A DNA stretch of 8,253 bases from assembly GCA_937124495.1 (NCBI GenBank), contig CAKZKZ010000345.1:1-8253 (forward strand). Reading direction: 5' to 3'. The notes under the pieces are model-generated. The model worked only from the letters and a program-made list of their open reading frames with translations. It made no database searches and was not told the origin of the DNA. Positions 1 to 5,771 of this stretch are shown one piece after another. A program made the position numbers and the translations under genes. This DNA comes from an uncultured Dokdonia sp. (GTDB taxonomy: Bacteria; Bacteroidota; Bacteroidia; Flavobacteriales; Flavobacteriaceae). How positions within the stretch are numbered: position 1 is the stretch's first letter; every line of letters begins with the position of its first letter.

Positions 1-3000
1 AAGTCCCACATGAGATCTATAGCTTCATTTAATTTTTTTGCTATAAACTTATAATCTTCATGAGTAGTAGGACTATTTACAAAATCTCTACGTAAACGCT
101 CTGCTAACTTCACAGCCGCTTCAACTTCTAAAGTATCCAATAGTAATCTTTCTTTTTCAATTGCATAGTTTTTTTCTAAAATTGTCAATCTTATTTTTTC
201 AGAATTCGTTGTCCATTTTTCATTAGTAACGAAGTTTGATTTTATATTTAGTTCCTTAATTTTTAATTGATGTTCTTTCTCTAATAATTGGAGTTGATTA
301 TCAAAAACTTGCTTTTTAGTAATCAACTCTTGTTTAGAAAATTTATCAAGCTTTTTTATACTATCATAAAGCCCATTTAATTCATATATAGAATTATTTA
401 GGATCTGCGTTTGAGTACTATCAATAAAATTATCATTATACTTAGGAATACTATAAGTATACTCTATCACTTTTTCTATAACCTCTTCAATTTTTGAGTT
501 AGTATCTAGTTTATAATGTGATGTAAACGTTTCCTCTTTATCTAATTTAGAATTAAGTTCAAAAGGGCTAATATTTATCATTTCATCCTTTATAGAAGCT
601 GCAACATCCATTTTCCATATCACTATATTTCCAGCTTCATCACCAGTTAATAATGTTTTGTCATCAATAAAATCTATAAATGTTAATGGGTCATTTAATC
701 CTCTCAAAGTAGATTTTATTAATCCATTCATACCCCATATAATAGCTGTACCATCAGTACCACCAGATACAAAATATTCTTCATTCATAGATGTATTCAG
801 AACCTTCATTTTAGAATTAAAAGGTATATCGATTTCATCATCATTAGCATCGATATATCTATCTTCTACAGGATCAAATTTAAATTTATAAATTTTGGGT
901 TCACTACTGCCTGCAAATAGTTTCATTTCCTTTAGTGAATAAACAAAGTCATATATTTCAGTATTACTAGACGAAATATAACGATAGGCCTTTAAAGATC
1001 CATCTAAATTCAGAATTGTAATGTATGAACCCGTAGAGATCATAATATACTTAGGAAGCTTATCTTTATCATCAACAAATCTAACAGCATTAATTCCATC
1101 TAAGTAGCTGCCGTCGAGTATCCTGTGCTCAATATATTCTGTATTAATTTTCTTATATAATAAATTATCTATTACAAGAAAAAGACCGTCTGACGAAATA
1201 GCACATTTTTTTGGTTCTTTAACATAAAAAGTACTTATCGTATCTTTTTGAGAATTGATCACCATAACTTTGGAATCAATTATTTCATCTTCAAAAGGTT
1301 TATTATATCTAATTTCCTTAAAGACCATGTAATAGTCATTATCACCAATTTTATTGGCTCCGATAATTTCAAAATCATTATAAACTTTCTTATCGATTAA
1401 TAAACCATGTTCATTAAAACGGTATAGCCCTTGCTTTGAAATTATATGGTAATCATTGTCTGATTTTCTATAGGCAAACAAAACTTCTTCATGAATCTGA
1501 AATCGTTTAACCATATAAGAATAATTATCCTGAAAAGAATTCTGTATATAAGATTTTAACTCCTCATTTTGATCTAAGTCATATTCATTACTTATTTGAT
1601 AACTAAGAGTTGGATTGTACTTTTTAATTTCTTTTACTAAAACAAAAGCCTTTTTTTGTTCTGCAATTATATTCTTTTTATTTTCATTAATAGCCCATGC
1701 AATTAGCCCAAATATTATAATCATCATGACTCCAATACTTAGATTCATTTGGTTTTTAAATCTTCTACGGTTCTCTTTCCTTCTTCTTTTATTCTCTCTT
1801 AATAATATAGGTTTGACTAATGAATCATGGCTCAATTCTATTAAGCGGTTTTTACCTCTTACTTCTTCTTTTAATAATTTTGAGGTCAATAGAAAGTCTA
1901 CACCTTCTTGCTCTTCTTTACTAAAAGACTCATAATCAACAGCCACTCTTTTAGAATTAGCAATCAATTTTCTTTCAATTACATTACGGATTGTGACTAT
2001 TTTCTTTTGATCACGACCTAAATGTTCACTTAACCCTTGCAGTTGTTTATTGTAATGCCCTTCAAGAATTTTATCTAGTCCTTTTTTACCATTAAAATCC
2101 TTTTCTTGGATGAGAATATTAGGATGTTTTTTGTCAATAACAATATCCTCAATTGCACTACAAACAATCTGTAACTGTATGGGGTTAATTTCAATATCTT
2201 CTTTTGATATATAATGATCTATTTGACCTTTACTCAGAGATTCTTTGATGGTTTCAATGGCTTGATCATCAAACTGGAAAGGAAGAGAACTGAGATGGTC
2301 TGACTCTAATTGTGCGGGTTTTCTAATAATATCGTCAACATCTTTTAATCGTAACCGTTCAAGTCTAAACGTATTTGAAAAAATTGTCGGAATCACCTTA
2401 TTTAGGCTTTTTAAATATCCAAGAAAATCTTCTCGTATAGAGATGACAATTTTTGCATCTAAGCCGCTGCGATTGATTGCCCTTAAAATTCTTGACATCG
2501 CATTAAAAAAAGCAGCCTTCCCTTTCGCATTATGGGGCAAAGTGAACATTTCTTCAAATTGATCTAACACAAATACAGGAGTGAATAATCGATTGTCTTT
2601 AGACCAGATCTCTAAACTATGAATAAAATCAACAATGTTTTCTTCATCAACTTCTTTACTAGTATTAGTAATACTTTTTCTCGAATCAAATAAATTAATT
2701 TCATAATCACTATCAGCATCAATTAATTGACAATGATCATAAAAGGCCTGAATAGGTTCTTTTTTAGAATCATTAAATCTTATTAATATAGGGTAATAAT
2801 TATGCTCACGAAGTCCTTGAAAAATTTTGGTTTGTAATAATGAGGTTTTACCATTACCAGATTTAGCATATAATACCGTTAGCGATTCAGAAAGTATCGT
2901 ATATAAAAGGGATTTAGCTTCTCTTTTTCGACCAAAAAACAATTTCCGAGATAAATCATTGTCACTATAGGCAATAGTACCAGGATATCGCCTTATTGTA

Positions 3001-3020
3001 AGTTCATTAATTTTCTCCAT
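1..3020 (-). CDS. nSTAND1-type P-loop NTPase with TM segment, divergent beta-propeller and C-terminal coiled coil (3' end outside window)
   Basis: About 1006 residues are visible without a stop; the C-terminus lies beyond base 1. The start ATG at 3020 is the first possible one, because an in-frame TGA lies three codons upstream. Seen: a Walker A-like loop AKSGNGKTS (residues 52-60, Ala where Gly is usual), Walker B plus acidic motif VFVLDQFEEMFT (149-160), a sensor-like ISIREDF (194-199), and the SHDSLVKPIL motif (397-406) that typically closes the nSTAND1 NTPase/winged-helix module. An Arg/Lys-rich stretch (about 411-423) precedes one hydrophobic segment (about 427-444), which predicts N-terminus inside and the rest outside. 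Residues about 460-803 look like a degenerate beta-propeller with WD-like strands such as SGGTDGTAIIW and GNIVIWKMD. Residues about 850-975 are rich in Lys, Glu and Leu and look like coiled coil. Inferred role: NTP-driven sensor and switch for the adjacent SIR2/TIR effector, with which it overlaps by 14 bp. Its trigger cannot be told from sequence. Confidence 0.88.
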   Translation of the reverse strand, partial: MEKINELTIRRYPGTIAYSDNDLSRKLFFGRKREAKSLLYTILSESLTVLYAKSGNGKTSLLQTKIFQGLREHNYYPILIRFNDSKKEPIQAFYDHCQLIDADSDYEINLFDSRKSITNTSKEVDEENIVDFIHSLEIWSKDNRLFTPVFVLDQFEEMFTLPHNAKGKAAFFNAMSRILRAINRSGLDAKIVISIREDFLGYLKSLNKVIPTIFSNTFRLERLRLKDVDDIIRKPAQLESDHLSSLPFQFDDQAIETIKESLSKGQIDHYISKEDIEINPIQLQIVCSAIEDIVIDKKHPNILIQEKDFNGKKGLDKILEGHYNKQLQGLSEHLGRDQKKIVTIRNVIERKLIANSKRVAVDYESFSKEEQEGVDFLLTSKLLKEEVRGKNRLIELSHDSLVKPILLRENKRRRKENRRRFKNQMNLSIGVMMIIIFGLIAWAINENKKNIIAEQKKAFVLVKEIKKYNPTLSYQISNEYDLDQNEELKSYIQNSFQDNYSYMVKRFQIHEEVLFAYRKSDNDYHIISKQGLYRFNEHGLLIDKKVYNDFEIIGANKIGDNDYYMVFKEIRYNKPFEDEIIDSKVMVINSQKDTISTFYVKEPKKCAISSDGLFLVIDNLLYKKINTEYIEHRILDGSYLDGINAVRFVDDKDKLPKYIMISTGSYITILNLDGSLKAYRYISSSNTEIYDFVYSLKEMKLFAGSSEPKIYKFKFDPVEDRYIDANDDEIDIPFNSKMKVLNTSMNEEYFVSGGTDGTAIIWGMNGLIKSTLRGLNDPLTFIDFIDDKTLLTGDEAGNIVIWKMDVAASIKDEMINISPFELNSKLDKEETFTSHYKLDTNSKIEEVIEKVIEYTYSIPKYNDNFIDSTQTQILNNSIYELNGLYDSIKKLDKFSKQELITKKQVFDNQLQLLEKEHQLKIKELNIKSNFVTNEKWTTNSEKIRLTILEKNYAIEKERLLLDTLEVEAAVKLAERLRRDFVNSPTTHEDYKFIAKKLNEAIDLMWD

Positions 3021-3684
3021 ATTGCTTCATATTTCGAACACAAGCTCTCTTAACGATTTTAACAAAATTCTTTCTATTCTCAGCATTTGATAAATCATGG
3101 GAATTAATACTAGTTAACCACGATGGTTCTGTAAGCATTGAATCTATCTTGTCAAGATATCCAAGAAAAACAAACCTATCAGTAGATGGAAATCGTTTTG
3201 ACCTATCTAAAGCTGTATGAATTTCTCTATAAACTTCTGTTTCATTAGCCTGCTTAAGATGTTGACTTTGAAGTAATATAAATGCTTGTGTTTCATCATT
3301 AATTTCCTTCAAAATTGATTCTTTCCAATCTCCTTCAATCTTTTCAGTGTCTAAAAACACATCAATTCCTTCATCCCTTAGATCATCATATAGCATTTTT
3401 GCTTGTACATGATCCTCTCTTTTATAACTTATAAATGCTTTAGGAGCATCAGGAGCCATTCTAGGTATTTCAGGTACATCTCCGTCTACATGAACTTCAG
3501 GATATTTTTCTGTATATTTTTCAATAAGTGTCTCAATAAAAGATGTTGGGTCATATTTATAAATCCCAACCTTTAAATCTTCTTTAAAAAACATGACAGA
3601 CGGATCGGCTTCCTCAACATCATCAATATAATCTAGCGCATAGGATATGCTTTTTTTACCATTAAAACTCGCTAAAGCTTGCAT
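3007..3684 (-). CDS. TIR-domain protein; probably the 3' half of a frameshifted SIR2-TIR gene
   Basis: Residues 1-60 are not TIR. They read as the last helices of a SIR2-like domain, ending in a segment such as VGIYKYDPTSFIETLIEKY. The TIR domain spans about 81-216. It opens with PKAFISYKRED (81-91), has DEGIDVFLDTEKIEGDW (104-120) and FILLQSQ (135-141), and carries Glu154 in YREIHTAL at the place of the catalytic Glu of TIR NADases. TIR domains of this kind in bacteria cleave NAD+ or make cyclic ADP-ribose signals; that activity is inferred here. The ATG at 3684 shares its A with the stop of the upstream SIR2-like ORF (TAATG), so coupled translation is possible. However, the same frame is open for 28 codons before this ATG and encodes SIR2-like sequence, so the ATG is probably an internal Met and not the native start. 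The 3' end overlaps the nSTAND1 gene by 14 bp, indicating one transcript. Confidence 0.88.
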   Translation of the reverse strand: MQALASFNGKKSISYALDYIDDVEEADPSVMFFKEDLKVGIYKYDPTSFIETLIEKYTEKYPEVHVDGDVPEIPRMAPDAPKAFISYKREDHVQAKMLYDDLRDEGIDVFLDTEKIEGDWKESILKEINDETQAFILLQSQHLKQANETEVYREIHTALDRSKRFPSTDRFVFLGYLDKIDSMLTEPSWLTSINSHDLSNAENRKNFVKIVKRACVRNMKQYGEN

Positions 3685-3771
3685 TAAAATTCTAAAATAC
3701 CAGTTTCTAGAAAGGATTCCGAAACCGATAAATAAGAAATACCTATCATCATTCTCGACCAGTTGACTTTA
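3684..3771 (-). other. Frameshift site that separates the SIR2 and TIR halves
   Basis: In the SIR2 frame the codons read CCT AAA GTC at 3773-3765. One base back, the TIR frame opens just after a TAA (3771-3769) with AGT (3768-3766) and stays open for 28 codons up to the ATG at 3684. These 28 codons contain RYFLFIGFG and NWYFRIL, which complete the last strand and helix of a SIR2-like fold and run straight into MQALASF of the TIR ORF. Adding one A to the AAA at 3768-3770 joins 217 + 28 + 225 residues into a single 470-residue SIR2-TIR protein. There is no classic X XXY YYZ slippery heptamer at the site, so a one-base deletion or a sequencing error is more likely than programmed frameshifting. 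The exact base could lie anywhere in the overlap. Confidence 0.82.
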
Positions 3772-4418
3772 GGTAATCCAGGGTTTTTAGAAATTAAGCT
3801 GATTACAAATTCAATCCACTCATATTCTGATAATACCATTGAATCTAATTTATCTGTATGACCAAATAGGTTATAGAAAAAGGGAGTGTCTAAATTCCCT
3901 AAATCTTCATCAGACTCGACCATATCCTTATAGTCACCTTTGAAGTTATAAAAATCACTTGTGAAATTTTTGCTCCTTCTTGTATTTTTATTTGATTCTG
4001 CTTTTTCTAGAAAGAAATTCGAAAAATTTGTATCAACAATAAATGTTATGGGTAATTCTTTGATAAGTGAACTAAATTCTGGAGCGCTAAAATTTGATTT
4101 TTCAGTTGCAAAATATTCAGAAACAATATCGCCTAAGTCATCTCTTGATAATTCCTTATTTCCTAAATGCTTATACTTAATATATTCTCGTGAAATTTGA
4201 GAAAACTCCTTGTCTTTAAGACCATGTATAACCCTTTCTGGAACAGACTCAAACTTCTCTATTTCACTAATGAGAAACTTTGAAAGTATCTTATTAAAAT
4301 TGGTTAATTTTTCATCCCCATTTTCTTTATGATAAACAGGAAATTCCTGGCCAATAAACAAAATACATTTATTTTGATGTATTGTCCTACAAAGTCTGCT
4401 CCAATCTTCGTCTTTCAT
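3684..4418 (-). CDS. SIR2-like NAD-binding domain protein; probably the 5' part of a frameshifted SIR2-TIR gene
   Basis: The start at 4418 is fixed by an in-frame TAA three codons upstream. Seen: DWSRLCRTIHQNKCILFIG (5-23), the usual opening of SIR2-like domains in defence proteins, with GQEF (23-26) where active sirtuins have GAGIS. Then come TFIVDTNFSNF (125-135), matching the TNYD-type strand, and FYNLFGHTD (181-189) with Phe185 at the place of the canonical HG histidine. SMVLSEYEWIEFV (193-205) follows, typical of the SIR2 end of STAND-associated proteins. From about residue 218 the reading frame no longer matches the family: the last 27 residues end in SVSESFLETGILEF, while the expected continuation is in the -1 frame. 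With the altered HG and GAGxS positions, deacylase activity is doubtful; NAD binding or hydrolysis, or a regulatory role for the TIR part, is inferred. First gene of the three-gene minus-strand unit. Confidence 0.82.
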   Translation of the reverse strand: MKDEDWSRLCRTIHQNKCILFIGQEFPVYHKENGDEKLTNFNKILSKFLISEIEKFESVPERVIHGLKDKEFSQISREYIKYKHLGNKELSRDDLGDIVSEYFATEKSNFSAPEFSSLIKELPITFIVDTNFSNFFLEKAESNKNTRRSKNFTSDFYNFKGDYKDMVESDEDLGNLDTPFFYNLFGHTDKLDSMVLSEYEWIEFVISLISKNPGLPKVNWSRMMIGISYLSVSESFLETGILEF

Positions 4419-4475
4419 AATTGCTTACGGCTAATTTACTTTCATAATACTTTATTTAATAATAATACACCACTA

Positions 4476-4483
4476 CAAATTTA
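4476..4483 (-). promoter_or_regulatory. Candidate Bacteroidota-type -7 box for the SIR2/TIR/nSTAND1 unit
   Basis: On the minus strand the sequence reads TAAATTTG, a perfect match to the TAnnTTTG consensus of Bacteroidota housekeeping promoters, 57 bases before the ATG at 4418. At the -33 position only TTA, not TTG, is found 17 bases upstream, so the promoter would be weak or activator-dependent. The call rests on one eight-base motif in AT-rich DNA. Confidence 0.4.
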
Positions 4484-4496
4484 TAAGATTGCATAC

Positions 4497-4533
4497 TAAA
4501 TAAGCATACCCAATAATGGGTGATTCTTATTTA
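4497..4533. repeat. Imperfect 37-bp inverted repeat (hairpin) with overlapping GCATAC direct repeat
   Basis: TAAATAAG (4497-4504) pairs with CTTATTTA (4526-4533), and inside it ACCCA (4508-4512) pairs with TGGGT (4517-4521) around an ATAA loop, with a small internal mismatch and a bulged G at 4522. GCATAC occurs twice as a direct repeat (4491-4496 and 4504-4509), 13 bases apart. The element lies directly upstream of the candidate -7 box of the defence-like unit, so it could be an operator or activator site. It is not followed by a T-run on either strand, which argues against an intrinsic terminator. Confidence 0.5.
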
Positions 4534-4716
4534 ATATATTATATGATACAATTTTAAATAGGGAATGTTTAGTAGCTTATAATTAAGTAATTAAATATAA
4601 GTAAAATATTTAAAATGTTTACTAATCTTTATATATCATCACTTAATCAAAGCATATTTACTTGCTTATGATTCATGGTTGTACGGTAGTTATCTAACCA
4701 TTTGATAAAAGATAAG

Positions 4717-4736
4717 TACGCTTTCGCGAAAGCGTA
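4717..4736. repeat. Perfect 20-bp palindrome
   Basis: TACGCTTTCGCGAAAGCGTA is identical to its own reverse complement and stands out as a GC-richer island in a very AT-rich region. From memory, the CGCTTTCGCGAAAGCG core recurs in intergenic regions of flavobacterial genomes, so this may be a copy of a dispersed palindromic element; that cannot be shown from one window. It lies about 150 bp before the ABC gene and about 300 bp before the SIR2-like gene. The alternative is a binding site for a dimeric regulator. Confidence 0.7.
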
Positions 4737-4804
4737 TACAGCTACATTTAAAAAAAAATTGTAAGAAATATCAAAAAAGACTTCTATCTATTTTTTCATC
4801 ACTA

Positions 4805-4818
4805 GTTCATGAACGTTC
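4805..4818. promoter_or_regulatory. Candidate operator: GTTC/GAAC half-sites before the ABC operon
   Basis: Two palindromes share a half-site: GTTCATGAAC (4805-4814) and GAACGTTC (4811-4818). The hexamer GTTCGT at 4815-4820 recurs at 4856-4861, 41 bases downstream and close to the ABC start. Such alternating half-sites are common for dimeric repressors. No regulator gene is present in the window and the motifs are short, so this is only a candidate. Confidence 0.25.
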
Positions 4819-4887
4819 GTCAAATAAAATAGTGCTTCCCTCCTTTCTGCTATAAGTTCGTGGTATCAAAAATAATTAGGACACGCT

Positions 4888-5763
4888 ATGAACTCACTTA
4901 GAATAGAACAATTATCAAAGACATATCCAAATGGTGTAAAGGCATTGAATGATATAAATTTAACCATATCAAACGGAATGTTCGGGTTACTGGGGCCAAA
5001 CGGAGCAGGAAAATCTTCTTTAATGAGAACGCTATCTACCCTACAAAAACCTACAAACGGAACGGTTCTCTTTAATGATATAGACATTATTGAAAATCCT
5101 CAAGACATACGAAATTGTTTAGGGTATTTACCACAAGAATTTGGTGTGTATCCAAAAATATCTGCTTATGAATTATTAGATCATATTGCGATACTAAAAG
5201 GGATTAAAAATAAAAAAGATCGCAAAAATCAAATTAGCGCTCTATTACAACAAACCAATTTATATCAACATCGTAAAAAGTCAGTGAGTACGTTTTCTGG
5301 AGGTATGCGCCAACGATTTGGAATTGCACAAGCGCTTTTAGGTGATCCACAATTAATTATTGTAGACGAACCTACAGCTGGTTTAGATCCAGAGGAAAGA
5401 AATCGGTTTCATAACCTATTAAGTGAGATAGGCGAAAATGTTATTGTCCTCCTATCTACTCATATTGTGGAAGATGTGAGTGATTTATGCTCAAATATGG
5501 CCATTATGGGGGAAGGTCAACTATTATCACAAGGAGTACCCTCTGAGCTAACTAAAGAATTAGAAGGGAAAATATGGCAAACTACCATAAAAAAAGACAC
5601 ATTAGAAACTTTTAAAACGACTTTCAATGTACTCTCTACCCACTTACATTCGGGTCAGATTAGATTGCGTGTGCTGTCTGATACTCAGCCTGAGCCTGAA
5701 TTTGAATTAGTGACACCAAATTTAGAAGATGTCTATTTTTCAACTTTAGCTACAAAAAAATAG
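4888..5763 (+). CDS. ABC transporter ATP-binding protein
   Basis: A full-length 291-residue cytoplasmic ATPase subunit that powers the permease encoded just downstream. Motifs in order: Walker A GPNGAGKS (36-43), Q-loop LPQEFGVYP with Gln83, signature FSGGMRQR (136-142) with Phe in place of the usual Leu, Walker B LIIVDEP (156-162) with Glu161 as catalytic base, D-loop AGLD (164-167), and switch His192 in LLSTHIVEDV. All catalytic residues are intact. The last 70 or so residues form the extra C-terminal domain common in BcrA/NatA-type ATPases of ABC-2 exporters. The start at 4888 is supported by an in-frame TAA at 4873-4875 and a weak AGGA seven bases before the ATG. The gap to the next gene is 8 bp, so the two form an operon. 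The substrate is unknown. Confidence 0.95.
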   Translation: MNSLRIEQLSKTYPNGVKALNDINLTISNGMFGLLGPNGAGKSSLMRTLSTLQKPTNGTVLFNDIDIIENPQDIRNCLGYLPQEFGVYPKISAYELLDHIAILKGIKNKKDRKNQISALLQQTNLYQHRKKSVSTFSGGMRQRFGIAQALLGDPQLIIVDEPTAGLDPEERNRFHNLLSEIGENVIVLLSTHIVEDVSDLCSNMAIMGEGQLLSQGVPSELTKELEGKIWQTTIKKDTLETFKTTFNVLSTHLHSGQIRLRVLSDTQPEPEFELVTPNLEDVYFSTLATKK

Positions 5764-5771
5764 CCGCTCTT

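Larger units (their letters stand above)
4419..4887. other. Divergent intergenic region, no gene seen
   Basis: This 469-bp AT-rich stretch lies between the start of the SIR2-like gene on the minus strand and the ABC ATPase gene on the plus strand, so it must hold both promoters. No coding sequence or tRNA is apparent. It contains the -7-like box, imperfect hairpin, 20-bp palindrome and GTTC/GAAC half-sites listed separately. The ABC gene has at most a weak AGGA (4878-4881) seven bases before its ATG. For the plus strand, TAAGTTCG at 4853-4860 is a one-mismatch version of the Bacteroidota -7 box, but no TTG is found at a proper distance upstream of it. Confidence 0.7.

Noticed and set aside
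658..891. Plus-strand open frame of 77 codons
   Set aside because: It is antisense to the propeller region of the nSTAND1 gene, shows no recognisable motif and has a low-complexity composition typical of a shadow frame.
1615..1935. Plus-strand open frame of 106 codons that looks hydrophobic
   Set aside because: It is the reverse of the TM/basic region of the nSTAND1 gene; the Phe/Leu/Ser richness is a by-product of the A-rich codons on the other strand.
3760..3775. Programmed -1 ribosomal frameshifting to produce SIR2-TIR
   Set aside because: There is no X XXY YYZ slippery heptamer and no obvious stimulatory structure; CCTAAAGTC is a poor slip site. A deletion or read error explains it more simply.
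3961..4200. Plus-strand open frame of 79 codons
   Set aside because: Antisense to the SIR2-like gene, which has clear family motifs.
4675..4701. ATGGTT...AACCAT inverted repeat as a terminator or small RNA
   Set aside because: The stem is only six pairs around a 15-base loop and is not followed by a T-run; this is expected by chance in AT-rich DNA.
4419..4887. CRISPR array, tRNA, attachment site or insertion sequence in the intergenic region
   Set aside because: No regularly spaced repeats, cloverleaf, transposase remnant or terminal inverted repeats were seen.
4866..5087. Minus-strand open frame of 73 codons
   Set aside because: Antisense to the start and Walker A region of the intact ABC ATPase gene.
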